Shown: positions 27,459 through 35,929, numbered from the stretch's first letter. The stretch is DNA of 64,000 bases from Actinomycetaceae bacterium MB13-C1-2 (GCA_035621235.1 CP141731.1:930001-994000); one strand, 5' to 3'. Notes: a model not told the origin generated them from the sequence alone. Numbers and translations: made by a program.

Positions 27459-27477
27459 ATGGTACCGTAATGGTACC
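27459..27477. promoter_or_regulatory. Paired GGTACC sites, likely operator of the toxin-antitoxin operon
   Basis: ATGGTACC occurs at 27459-27466 and 27470-27477, exactly 11 bases apart, each containing the palindrome GGTACC. The pair lies immediately before the antitoxin start. Two sites one helical turn apart suit cooperative binding by ribbon-helix-helix dimers, hence autoregulation. Confidence 0.6.
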
Positions 27478-27636
27478 AACTGGCAAAAGGTTAATAGAAG
27501 ACTGTCGGAAGTATGGTGTCAGTAGTACCTGACTTGCACAGGTGATTGCTGATTGGCGTGTTTCTTGCTTGTTTTTCGTTGATATTCCGCGGGTTGCTGT
27601 TGATGGGTGGGGCGCTAATGGGGTCGGTAGGATCGG

Positions 27637-29257
27637 GTGGTGTCTCCGTTTCTGCGTAAGGTGAAGGCCGCCTCGGGTGCGACGGCGGTCCAGATCGTTG
27701 AGAAGAGGGCCGGGCGACGGAAGATCCTTGAGTATCTGGGGTCGGCGCATACGGAAGTGGAGCTTGCCGCACTGTTGCGTGTGGGCAATGCGAAGCTCCA
27801 CGAGGGCCAGGATGTGCTTGATCTTGGCCTGGATGGCACAGGGGTGTCGATCGTCGCGGATGGAGTGGTGCGGGGCTCCCGCAGCGTGTTGTTGACTGAT
27901 GTGATCACTGTGGTGTGGCAGCGCCTGGGGTTCGAGACGATCGGTGATGAAGCATTCTTCCAACTGGTCCTGGTGCGGTTAGTGGAGCCGACCTCGAGAC
28001 TGGACAGTATCTGGGTCATTAACGAGCTTGGGCTGGACGCTAGACATCGCAACACCTATGGCGAGGTATTACAACGCTCCTTAGCCGATAACTATCGGGC
28101 GATCATTGCGAACGCCTGCTTCGATTACGTCTATGCCCGTGCTGGCGGGGACGTGAGCCTGCTTCTTTACGATGTCACAACTTTGTTTTTCCAGGCCGAG
28201 GAAGAGGACGAGTTCAGGAAGCCTGGCTATTCGAAAGAACGCCGGATTGACCCCCAGATCGTGGTTGGTTTGCTGGTAGATCGCACTGGTTTCCCGCTGG
28301 AGATCCAATGCTTCGAGGGCAACAAGGTCGAGACCCAGACGCTGATCCCGGTGATTAAGGGCTTCCAGGCCCGGCATGGGATCGAGGACATGGTCGTGGT
28401 CGCTGACGCCGGGATGCTGTCGAACGAGAACCTCACCGCGTTAGAGGCCGAGCATCTGCGGTTCATCGTCGGCTCGCGCATGACAAAAGCCCCTCACGAT
28501 CTGGCTAAGCACTTCCATTGGAATGGGACTTTGTTCGCCGACGGTCAGATTATTGACACTGTGACTGCGAAACGTGGCCATGGTCAACAGGGCCGCCTGG
28601 CCACGCGCGCGGAGTCCGTGTCTGGGGTGTCTTCCCTCCAGTGGTGGCGTCTGCCGCCTGGCCACGCGCGCGGAGCCCGTGTGGGACCGCGAGAAGCACC
28701 CAGCGCATTGGCAGGCCATCTGGCACTACTCAGCGTCCCGCGCCCGGCGTGACGAGCGGAACCTGAATAAGCAAGAAACTCGCGCACGTGAAATCGCCAC
28801 CGGCCAGCGCGCCGCGAAGAAAGCCCGCTTCCTGGCCACGCAAGGCGGGCACTATGTCGTTAACGAGTCCTCGCTTCAGCGGGCCCGGGATCTCGCTGGT
28901 CTCAAGGGATACGTCACCAACATCCCCGCCAGTCTCATGCCAGCGCGAGAGGTCGTGGCCAGTTACCACGACCTCTGGCACGTCGAGCAGTCTTTCCGCA
29001 TGCCCAAAAGCGATCTCGCCGCCAGGCCGATCTTCCACCACACCCGCGAAGCCATCGAAGCGCACCTGACTATCGTCTTCGCCGCACTCGCAATCGCCCG
29101 CGATCTCCAGACGCGTTCAGGCTGGAGCCTGAAACGGATCATCACCACGCTACGACCGTTGAAAACCGTCACCGTCACCATCGCCGGCCACAACATCGAC
29201 GCCCACCCCGCACTCAACGATGACGTTCAAAAACTACTCAACACGCTGAGGCACTAA
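27637..29257 (+). pseudogene. IS1634 family transposase, frameshifted by a 61-base duplication
   Basis: The first part (27637 to about 28600) encodes the N-terminus and first catalytic acidic residues: LLLYDVTTLFFQAE and VADAGMLSNENL are typical of IS1634/IS4 DDE transposases. The second part, in the frame read to 29257, contains LPKSDL-like RMPKSDLAARPIFH and the last catalytic glutamate region ending in AHLTIVFAALAIAR. The two frames differ by one base. Removing the 61-base unit at 28592-28652 or 28653-28713 restores a single frame of about 520 residues, so the inactivation is probably recent. Starts at GTG 27637. Confidence 0.92.
28592..28681 (+). repeat. Partial tandem duplication inside the transposase gene
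   Basis: A 29-base sequence starting GCCGCCTGGCCACGCGCG occurs at 28592-28620 and again at 28653-28681 with one base difference. The 61-base offset is not a multiple of three and explains the frameshift in the transposase. Confidence 0.9.
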
Positions 29258-29273
29258 GCCTGTGCAAGTCAGG

Positions 29274-29403
29274 AGGGCGCGAAGCAGCGCTCAACATCGC
29301 TGGCTCGTACACGCTGGACTGGGTCAAGTACTCGGAGATCGAGGCCCCGAAAAACGGGGACTTCCGAATGCTAATCGCAGAGATTAACGCGCCCGGTCAC
29401 TGA
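29274..29403 (+). pseudogene. 3' remnant of an unidentified gene next to the IS element
   Basis: Directly after the right inverted repeat an open frame runs to a TGA at 29401-29403 and reads EAALNIAGSYTLDW, then VKYSEIEAPKNGDF and RMLIAEINAPGH. It has no start codon or ribosome site and ordinary codon use, so it looks like the last 42 codons of a gene cut by the insertion. The family is not recognised, though the strand-rich ending recalls the end of a small beta-sandwich domain. The missing 5' part was not found on the left side of the element. The following bases up to 29687 hold no recognised gene. Confidence 0.5.
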
Positions 29404-29687
29404 AGTCGCACAAGTTGACCCCCTTCAGGGAAACCCTTCAGGTTCGAGTTGAGAGCTCGCGTAGATGGGAACTGAGGCGAGAAGTGGCCGCGTGTCAGTG
29501 GATTGCATCTGGATTCGGTCGCCCGTATTTGGACCTCGGTGCTGCAGAGCCAGCCCCGTCTTCTCCGCGACCGCACCGATGCCAAATTGTGCTCCAACAC
29601 GTACGCCCGGACGGAGCGGGATGAATCCCGGACACCTCCAGTTAAGCGCTCTTCGATGGCTTCCTCGTAACGGTGTAGGTTCGTATC

Positions 29688-30071
29688 ATGAGCGACGAGA
29701 CCGAAAGGCCCAAGCAGAGCGCTTACGTGCATCCTGACGCGTCGGAAGCGGCGGGTTTGAATGAGGGACCTGCTGCTCCTAAGACCCCGGGTCTCGGGAT
29801 ACGCGTTGCCAGGTCCGCGCGCGAGGCCATAAGAAAGAATCCCAAAGTTGATCGTGCCTACCGCACGTCGGTGGGAGTAGTGGGCGGTGCTACTACTGCC
29901 CTGGGCGTGATCATGATGCCGTTGCCGGGTCCCGGAACGCTGGTGACTCTCGGGGGACTCGCGATTCTTTCGACTGAGTTCGAGTCGGCAGGCAAGGCCA
30001 GAGACCTCGGGGTGAAGGGCGCCAAGAAGGCATCCGAAAAGGTTAGGGAATGGCGGGAGCGAAGTAGCTAA
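29688..30071 (+). CDS. PGPGW family small membrane protein (TIGR02611-like)
   Basis: A 127-residue protein with a hydrophilic N-terminus and a central hydrophobic hairpin. The turn MMPLPGPGTLVTLGGLAIL between the two membrane segments is the PGPGW/TIGR02611 motif, although the tryptophan position is replaced by threonine. It is followed by a basic, charged tail (KARDLGVKGAKKASEKVREW). The function of the family is unknown. ATG at 29688. Confidence 0.8.
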   Translation: MSDETERPKQSAYVHPDASEAAGLNEGPAAPKTPGLGIRVARSAREAIRKNPKVDRAYRTSVGVVGGATTALGVIMMPLPGPGTLVTLGGLAILSTEFESAGKARDLGVKGAKKASEKVREWRERSS

Positions 30072-30148
30072 TCGGCCGTGGTGAACTTCCTCCGTTTCGG
30101 CGCCGTAGACCCCAGCCTCAATGATATGGCCGTGAGAAGTGGCCTAGG

Positions 30149-30559
30149 TTAGCCAGCCAGGTTTTTGAGAACTGTGTCCGGCACCTGGGATTCATCAATA
30201 GCTTCCTGGTGCACTACGAGTTGGTTACTAGCCTTGGCCCTCAAATAGGTGCCCGGCTGATAAAGATCTGCAGGATTCGAGGAGTGCAGATCGAACTCGA
30301 GTAGTCTTTGTTCTCCCTTTTCACTCACTCCCGTTAGAGAGTAGGTGTAGCCCTTGTCTACGGGGTTTCCTTCTGCGTCATACAGATCATGCACGGTAAC
30401 TGGCTCGTTAAGTGGCACCTGCGCGTAGAAGGTTTCACCCACGTAGCGATCGTCGTAGTAGGTCTTACCGAAGTAGGCCCCTACCGCAACGATCGCGACC
30501 AGTGCGACCAGGACGATAGTTTTTCCGAGGTTTTTGGCCCCGCTGCTGCTGTTGCTCAT
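30149..30559 (-). CDS. YxeA-like secreted/anchored protein (DUF1093)
   Basis: A 136-residue protein with one N-terminal membrane segment (TIVLVALVAIVAVGAYFG) and an outer domain of about 100 residues. The pattern GYTYSLTGVSEKGEQRLLEFDL followed by PGTYLRAKA matches the OB-like fold of the YxeA/DUF1093 family. It is 31 bases downstream of the FtsX-type permease gene and in the same direction. In Bacillus subtilis yxeA is the last gene of the yxdJKLM-yxeA locus, which pairs a two-component system with an ABC transporter and responds to cationic antimicrobial peptides; the same set occurs here. Confidence 0.75.
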   Translation of the reverse strand: MSNSSSGAKNLGKTIVLVALVAIVAVGAYFGKTYYDDRYVGETFYAQVPLNEPVTVHDLYDAEGNPVDKGYTYSLTGVSEKGEQRLLEFDLHSSNPADLYQPGTYLRAKASNQLVVHQEAIDESQVPDTVLKNLAG

Positions 30560-30590
30560 AACTCTTATTTCATTCCCGGGTTCTAAGCCC

Positions 30591-31985
30591 CTAGTCGTTG
30601 CGCCTCTTTGTTTGACCCAGCACGGTATTCAGTACCGGCCGGCATGCCTCCGCCGCCAGTAAAGACAGTGCGATTCCCGCTATCGCTACTCCCGCAAGCA
30701 TCATCGGGCTAGATGGCGAAACCATTGACATGAACGGCGAAGCCATCAGAAGGCCGAGTCCAATGGAGATTGCCAATGTGACCAAAAGGGGGAGCAACAC
30801 TTGACGCCTGCGCATCTTTGAGAAGACGGAGCGCGGAATACCCATGCGATCCATGGATCGTTCCTCGTCCGCCCGATCGATCACCGAGGACGACTGTGAA
30901 ATAAGTGTTGATACTGCCGCTACAACGAGTCCGATACCGACCGTGATTAGCACGCCGGTTCTTAGGTCAACAAGCATCGTTCGGTACACCACGTCATCCT
31001 CTGCTGCCATGTCGTTCGTCGGCATCATCAGTGTGAAAGCTGCGATGAATCCAATAAGAGACAGTGCAGAGACGTTCCGCCATGCCGCTTTTGGATCGTC
31101 CGCGACGCGACGCGATGCGAGCAGTGTTGGAACCGAGTTGGTCTTGGCGCGAATTCTGGCGATCATCTGTATCAGCCACGGACCCATCAGATTTATTACG
31201 AGCATCAGAACCGTGATCAGTCCCCCAATCACCAGTACGCCCATGACTATTCCTTGGGCCATGGCGTTGCCGTTGGTCACCAAGACCGTTGCCACAACGA
31301 CTGCAAGCACGAAGACCCAGAATCTCCAGGATTTCATTGCTGGCGGTGTCTGTCGGTTGGCTACGCCGAGGGGAGAGATTCGCACGCGACGCAGCCCAAT
31401 AATCGTCGAGCTCACGGCGAGTATCAGCATGATGCCCCACACGGCCAGCCACAGCCACCACGGTCCCCTCATGTCGGTCGGGTTCAGATGTACAGTCTGG
31501 AAGCTCACCAGGGACCAAAGCGGCAGGGATGCGAGCCACGCAAGGGTTCCAAATACCATGCCGACTAAGGCTTGAAACGTGGTTTCCACAACTGACATTG
31601 CGACTACTTCAGATCCCGTCATTCCGACTAGTCGCAAAGACGCTAGCCGTGATGAGCGGCCCCGTGCGCCCAGCCGTGCTGCCGCACCTCCCAGGGAGAG
31701 GATAGGAACGACAACTAGCGCGCAGGCGATTACTGCCAAAACTACATAAAAACTGGTGAACTGTTGATCGACCATCGTGGCCGCATCTCCGAAGTTCGCC
31801 ATCATTTCGGGATTGCCGTGGATGTGCCAGTTCACAAATACCCATGTGCCCCCTGAGACTGTGAGGGCGAGCAGGGTTGCGACCGTGAAGGCAATGACGG
31901 CAAAGACATCTAGGATTGCACTGCCCTGGTGGCTTCGGAGACGTTCGACGGCGAGACGGGGAGCCAGTTTGATCGCGTTCCTCAT
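30591..31985 (-). CDS. FtsX-like ABC transporter permease
   Basis: A 464-residue integral membrane protein with about eight to ten hydrophobic segments. Two similar regions are visible: the first around LSLGGAAARLGARGRSSRLASLRLVGMTGSEV, the second around VISQSS-like ISQSSSVIDRADEERSMDRMGIPRSVFSKMRRR, each the coupling part of an FtsX domain. It is the membrane partner of the ATPase encoded just upstream; their genes overlap by four bases. It would form an exporter or peptide-sensing/detoxification complex of the MacB/BceAB type. Confidence 0.88.
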   Translation of the reverse strand: MRNAIKLAPRLAVERLRSHQGSAILDVFAVIAFTVATLLALTVSGGTWVFVNWHIHGNPEMMANFGDAATMVDQQFTSFYVVLAVIACALVVVPILSLGGAAARLGARGRSSRLASLRLVGMTGSEVVAMSVVETTFQALVGMVFGTLAWLASLPLWSLVSFQTVHLNPTDMRGPWWLWLAVWGIMLILAVSSTIIGLRRVRISPLGVANRQTPPAMKSWRFWVFVLAVVVATVLVTNGNAMAQGIVMGVLVIGGLITVLMLVINLMGPWLIQMIARIRAKTNSVPTLLASRRVADDPKAAWRNVSALSLIGFIAAFTLMMPTNDMAAEDDVVYRTMLVDLRTGVLITVGIGLVVAAVSTLISQSSSVIDRADEERSMDRMGIPRSVFSKMRRRQVLLPLLVTLAISIGLGLLMASPFMSMVSPSSPMMLAGVAIAGIALSLLAAEACRPVLNTVLGQTKRRND

Positions 31986-32713
31986 CGCGCTTCGCCCCCG
32001 AGCGTGCGGTCGTCATGGATTCGCGCATCACGGATCTCAACAAGCCGTTCGCACCAGGCGGCAACCTTCGGATCGTGAGTCACCAGGATCAGGCTGGCCC
32101 CTGCCATTTTGGTGGCGGTAGTGAGGATTTGCATTACCTCGTGACCGGTTGCCTGGTCAAGAGCGCCGGTCGGTTCGTCCGCGAACACCACGGCTGGGTT
32201 GTGCACTAGAGCTCGCGCAATTGCGACCCTCTGAGCTTGGCCGCCGGACATCTCACCCGGACGTCTGGATCCCATCCCGGCTAGTCCCAATCGCTCCAGC
32301 CAGGTGTCGGCCGCAGTCAGAGCATCTTTGCGTCCTACACCGTTGATCATTAGGGGGAGGGCCACGTTTTCGCGGGCAGGAAGTTCTGGCAGTAGCTGTC
32401 CGTCTTGAAACACGAAGCCGAACTGCTCTCGGCGAAGACGAGAACGGTCGGAGTCTGACAGGTCAGAAATGGAGCGTCCCGAGAGGACGACCTCACCACT
32501 GTCCGGTTTCAGAATTCCGGATATCACGTGCAGCAGAGTCGATTTGCCCGAACCCGATGGCCCCATGATTGCAACGCTCTGCCCCTTAGGGACCACAAGC
32601 GTTACCCCGGCGAGGGCTCGGACTGCTCCATAGTTCTTGGTCAGGTTGAAGCCCGCAAGGTCGCCGCGGCCTCCTGCGGGGGCGGCCTCACGATAGATCT
32701 CAGTGTCGTTCAT
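31982..32713 (-). CDS. ABC transporter ATP-binding protein
   Basis: A 243-residue ATPase from the ATG at 32713; the frame continues upstream without support, and an ATG at 32722 is an alternative whose ribosome site would be too close. Walker A is GPSGSGKST, the signature is MSGGQAQR and Walker B is AVVFADEP followed by TGALDQATG and the switch histidine in LVTHDPKVA. The MacB/LolD subfamily pattern (TGALD) matches partnership with the FtsX-type permease. Translation is coupled to the permease gene by an ATGA overlap. The gene is divergent from the sensor kinase gene. Confidence 0.93.
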   Translation of the reverse strand: MNDTEIYREAAPAGGRGDLAGFNLTKNYGAVRALAGVTLVVPKGQSVAIMGPSGSGKSTLLHVISGILKPDSGEVVLSGRSISDLSDSDRSRLRREQFGFVFQDGQLLPELPARENVALPLMINGVGRKDALTAADTWLERLGLAGMGSRRPGEMSGGQAQRVAIARALVHNPAVVFADEPTGALDQATGHEVMQILTTATKMAGASLILVTHDPKVAAWCERLVEIRDARIHDDRTLGGEAR

Positions 32714-32775
32714 TATGCTCATGTTCCCATTTGACTCGCTGCGGCCGGTTGCCACCACGGCGTGTACTCCACAAT

Positions 32776-32799
32776 CTAGGTGGTGCTGGCACCACCTAG
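32776..32799. promoter_or_regulatory. Perfect palindrome between the ABC operon and the two-component genes
   Basis: Two 11-base arms, CTAGGTGGTGC and GCACCACCTAG, flank a 2-base centre, 63 bases before the ATPase start. A half site CTAGGTGG recurs near 32888. It lies in the 316-base divergent region (32714-33029) and is the best candidate target for the adjacent NarL-type response regulator, giving control of the exporter operon. Confidence 0.65.
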
Positions 32800-33029
32800 T
32801 AACCCTCGGCGCAACTTCGCTCCCTGCTTCGCGCACTGAGCCAACATCTCGGGGGCACCCCTGTCTTTGCGTGCTGAGTCAGCACCGCTAGGTGGCTCTC
32901 TCGTCCAGATTTGTTCTGGCAAACCCGCCCTCGTTTGTCTTGGGATGCACCGACTCGCCTCGCAATCTAGGAACCGAACTTGCAACGCGGAACACCGGCC
33001 GCATTTTGGTCAACCCCTAGACTTAGATT

Positions 33030-33998
33030 GTGTCCACGCAACGTCAAGGTCGTTCGGCGTGGCGGGTTGTTGCCCTCGTTTCGCTCCCCGTCATCGCAAC
33101 CGTGACGCTGCTCAGGGTATTTGCATGGGACCCGGGCAGTGCGGGAACGGTTGTGATTCTCGTGGCTTGGACACTACTTTGCCTGGTGCTTGGGCCGCTG
33201 TTGCGGCTGCGGCCGTCATCCAGGCCCAGGAAAATGACGGACCCTGGGTCTTACCGAGATGAGCTTCGTGAACTGACACGCAGTCGCCGCGATATTGTCC
33301 AAGCGTTCGAGATCGAACGCAGGCGAATCGAGCGCGATCTTCACGACGGCGCGCAACAGTACATCGTCGCCGCTTCAATGCAGGTTGGCGAGGCGAGTCT
33401 GCTTTTGGACGACGTGCGCGAAAGTCAAACCTGTGACGGTGACGAGAACTCCCGTGAAGCTCTGGATGACGCAGCTTCGCTACTGCTGAAAGCCCAAGAT
33501 ACGGTGGATGCGGCACTGACCGAACTGCGTCGAACCGTCGCGGGCATCCACCCGAAAGTGCTAAGTGACATCGGTCTTGAAGCGGCGGTGCGAGACATCG
33601 CGTCGCGCTGCGGATTGGAGGTGATGGTACGTGTTCCCCACCCTCTTCCAGATATGCCGGAGGGGGTCGTGGCAGCGGCGTACTTCCTCGTATCCGAAGC
33701 TCTCACTAACGTTGCTAAGCACGCGCCGGGCGCCTCGGTCACCGTTTTGCTCGCGGCAGACCAGTATCTTCAAGTGAGTGTCGTGGACACCGGTCCCGGT
33801 GGAGCTAAGCTGCGTTCGGGGCACGGATTGGCGGGGATGAGGGAGCGTCTGCTCGCCTTCGGAGGAACGCTCCAGGTGTCGAGTCCAGTGGGAGGGCCAA
33901 CCACCGTATCTACTCACTTGCCGTTGCTGTTGTATGAGGGTGAGCCGTCCGTTGTACTACCGTCCGAGGCCGATCCGCGTATTGGGGAGAGCGAATGA
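33030..33998 (+). CDS. Sensor histidine kinase, NarL/DesK type
   Basis: A 322-residue kinase with two membrane segments (about 13-32 and 38-60) separated by a very short outer loop, so it likely senses a signal within or at the membrane, as intramembrane-sensing kinases do. The dimerisation and phosphotransfer box RRIERDLHDGAQQ places the phospho-histidine at residue 105. The ATP-binding domain shows VSEALTNVAKHA and the DTGPGG and GHGLAGMRERL loops. GTG start at 33030. It overlaps the response regulator gene by four bases and is divergent from the ABC operon. Confidence 0.93.
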   Translation: MSTQRQGRSAWRVVALVSLPVIATVTLLRVFAWDPGSAGTVVILVAWTLLCLVLGPLLRLRPSSRPRKMTDPGSYRDELRELTRSRRDIVQAFEIERRRIERDLHDGAQQYIVAASMQVGEASLLLDDVRESQTCDGDENSREALDDAASLLLKAQDTVDAALTELRRTVAGIHPKVLSDIGLEAAVRDIASRCGLEVMVRVPHPLPDMPEGVVAAAYFLVSEALTNVAKHAPGASVTVLLAADQYLQVSVVDTGPGGAKLRSGHGLAGMRERLLAFGGTLQVSSPVGGPTTVSTHLPLLLYEGEPSVVLPSEADPRIGESE

Positions 33999-34672
33999 AA
34001 CTTGTCGTGGCTGACGATTCGGCGCTGTTGCGCGAAGGGCTGGTGGGCCTGCTAGAGCGTCGCGGACACCGGGTGATCGCGGAAGCCTCAAATGCTGTGG
34101 AACTAGAAGCTCTGGTTAACAGACATATGGAAGAGGACCGCATTGACGTTGTGCTCACCGATGTCCGGATGCCCCCGCAGATGAAGGATGATGGGTTGAA
34201 GGCGGCGATGGCTCTGCGGGCGCGGTACCCGCAACTAGGTGTTCTAGTACTTTCTCAGTACGTTGCACCCGCGTACGCGACCGAGCTTTTCGCAGCCCCC
34301 ACTGTACTGGAGCCACCCGGAGGTGGAGTGGGGTACCTTCTGAAGGATCGGATTTCGCGAGTTGCGGACTTCATGCACTCGCTGGGAATAGTGGCAGGCG
34401 GAGGAGTCGTGGTCGATCCGGAGGTTGCAGCGCATCTGATGCGAGGCAAACGTTCGGCGCTCGATGCCTTGACACCGCGTGAGCTTGAGGTTCTTGAGCT
34501 TATGGCCTCTGGCCTTTCTAACCAGCAGATCTCGGAGAAGCTCTTTATTTCGTCCGGCGCTGTCGCAAAGCATGTTGCGAATGTTTTCGCAAAGCTCAAC
34601 TTGGGTCCTGGCGAGGAGAACCGACGTGTTCGGGCCGTTCTTGCGTACCTGACAGAGCGTTCGGAGATTTAG
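33995..34672 (+). CDS. LuxR/NarL-type response regulator
   Basis: A 225-residue regulator. The receiver domain has acidic residues D7 and D8 (VVADDSA), phospho-acceptor D56 (VLTDVRMP) and the conserved lysine in YLLKDR. The C-terminal helix-turn-helix LTPRELEVLELMASGLSNQQI continues into KHVANVFAKL. A loop of about ten residues between strands 4 and 5 (ELFAAPTVLEPPGGGV) is longer than usual. It is translationally coupled to the kinase and presumably regulates the divergent ABC-YxeA operon through the palindrome between them. Confidence 0.93.
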   Translation: MKLVVADDSALLREGLVGLLERRGHRVIAEASNAVELEALVNRHMEEDRIDVVLTDVRMPPQMKDDGLKAAMALRARYPQLGVLVLSQYVAPAYATELFAAPTVLEPPGGGVGYLLKDRISRVADFMHSLGIVAGGGVVVDPEVAAHLMRGKRSALDALTPRELEVLELMASGLSNQQISEKLFISSGAVAKHVANVFAKLNLGPGEENRRVRAVLAYLTERSEI

Positions 34673-34686
34673 CCCAAAACCTCTTA

Positions 34687-34725
34687 TTGAGAATCATATT
34701 GAATAGCGTTCGCAATAACGCTATT
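34687..34725. promoter_or_regulatory. Metalloregulator-type operator region before the metal-binding lipoprotein gene
   Basis: Two overlapping symmetric elements are seen. TGAGAATCATATTGA at 34688-34702 resembles the actinobacterial Zur box (ideal TGAAAATCATTTTCA) with a few mismatches. AATAGCGTT and AACGCTATT at 34702-34710 and 34717-34725 form perfect 9-base arms around a 6-base centre. Their place 70-100 bases before the start of a zinc/manganese-binding protein suggests metal-dependent repression. Confidence 0.5.
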
Positions 34726-34791
34726 GTTGCTTCTGGTAAAGCGTGGAAAGTTTCGGCTCCCGCAGCGGAAAGCAACGTTGGAGGTTCAATA

Positions 34792-35850
34792 GTGACTAGG
34801 TCGGGTTCAAGTTTCGGTCGAGGGGTGAGGCGCGCCTTGGCGCTCGCGGGCGGTTCTATCGCGACATTGGCAATGGTCGCGGGGTGCTCTTCCGGAACGT
34901 CCTCGCAGTTAGGGGGAGACGCCGAGCAATCGATAACCCCTGAAGCGGAGGGCGACCGCCCGGTCGTTGTCGTCTCCTCTTACCCGCTGGCATTCCTTGC
35001 TTCCTCAGTCGCTGGTGACGACGCGGTAGTTGAAGATATGTCGGCTAATGCTGGCGATGCGCATCATTTGGAACTCTCCCCGTCCCAGGTAAATGAGATA
35101 TCCAAGGCGAATCTGGCCCTCTATATCGGTGAGGGATTTCAGCCAGCGATGGAACAGGCGATCAGCGTGGCTGGTATCGAGGGGATGGACGTTCTTTCTG
35201 CGATTCCTAACGCTGAAGTAATTGCTGGCGATCCACACGTGTGGCTGGATCCGATGATCTCGGCGGATATTGCCGATGCCATTGCTGAGAAGCTCTCTGA
35301 AGAGAATCCCGCCGCCGCAGACACCTATAGGCAGAATGCTGAGACTCTTCGGAAAGCGCTTGAGGAGCAGGATGGTGAGTATCGGACCGTTCTTGCGAAC
35401 TGCGACGGTGAAACCCTTCTAACCTCGCACGAAGCCTTCGGCTACCTGGCTGCTCGGTACGGGCTTGAGCAGGTGGGTGTCCTAGGAGTTGACCCGGACG
35501 CGGAGCCTTCACCCGCACGGATCAACGAGGTCTTGGCCCTGATCCAGGATCGAGGAATAACCACCCTGTTTGTCGAACCTACCACTGCCCATTCGCACGG
35601 CGCGGCGGAGCCCGATCACGAGAACGGTAATGAGTCTGTTGGCGAGAGCGTTCACGAGGAAGAGGACCACGATCATATCCACTTGACTGAGGAACAGACA
35701 ACGGCGATCTCCCAGGCCTTGGGGATTCCCGCTTTGCTCCTCGATCCCATGGAGGTGCAGGTTGATCCCGAACATGATTTTCTGACAGTGATGCACATGA
35801 ACCTTCACGCGTTGGCAGATGGACTGTCCTGCGCGGTGAGCGTTCACTAA
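34792..35850 (+). CDS. Metal ABC transporter substrate-binding lipoprotein (ZnuA-like)
   Basis: A 352-residue lipoprotein from the GTG at 34792, which follows GGAGG; the longer upstream frame runs through the operator. The signal peptide ends in the lipobox MVAGC. The cluster-9 metal-binding fold shows ligands in AHHLELSP, GDPHVWLDP and TSHEAFGYLA with the final acid in GVDPDAEP. A His/Glu-rich loop (SHGAAEPDHENG to EEEDHDHIHL) near residues 265-300 is the zinc-trapping loop of ZnuA-type proteins. No permease or ATPase gene adjoins it, so it must work with a transporter encoded elsewhere. Confidence 0.9.
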   Translation: MTRSGSSFGRGVRRALALAGGSIATLAMVAGCSSGTSSQLGGDAEQSITPEAEGDRPVVVVSSYPLAFLASSVAGDDAVVEDMSANAGDAHHLELSPSQVNEISKANLALYIGEGFQPAMEQAISVAGIEGMDVLSAIPNAEVIAGDPHVWLDPMISADIADAIAEKLSEENPAAADTYRQNAETLRKALEEQDGEYRTVLANCDGETLLTSHEAFGYLAARYGLEQVGVLGVDPDAEPSPARINEVLALIQDRGITTLFVEPTTAHSHGAAEPDHENGNESVGESVHEEEDHDHIHLTEEQTTAISQALGIPALLLDPMEVQVDPEHDFLTVMHMNLHALADGLSCAVSVH

Positions 35851-35878
35851 ACCCAGCGTTTCGAAATGGTCTTGACCT

Positions 35879-35929
35879 GCGGGTTGGGGCCGTTTTCGAC
35901 CTGTAATTTAGGTCTTTCGCCCCACCCGC
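35879..35929. terminator. Nested hairpin after the metal-binding lipoprotein gene
   Basis: Outer arms GCGGGTTGGGGC and GCCCCACCCGC pair with a single bulged base, and an inner pair GACCT/AGGTC lies between. The start is 29 bases after the lipoprotein stop. A possible -10 box TAGAAT begins immediately at 35930, so the structure may terminate the upstream gene and also border or control the promoter of the DUF1684 operon. Confidence 0.6.

Larger units (their letters stand above)
27528..29273. mobile_element. IS1634-type insertion sequence, inactive copy
   Basis: A 1746-base element bounded by perfect 15-base terminal inverted repeats: CCTGACTTGCACAGG at 27528-27542 and its complement at 29259-29273. 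It holds one transposase gene, now frameshifted. No matching target duplication is visible: the flanks read GTAGTA on the left and AGGGCG on the right. It sits 50 bases upstream of the antitoxin operator, and a gene remnant follows on its right. Confidence 0.92.

Noticed and set aside
27245-27480. TTG at 27479 as antitoxin start
   Set aside because: It would place the first codons inside the GGTACC operator pair; the ATG at 27452 fits a normal ribbon-helix-helix N-terminus.
29397-29732. Minus-strand frame of 111 codons over 29397-29732
   Set aside because: It covers the start of the PGPGW gene in antisense and shows no family motif or ribosome site.
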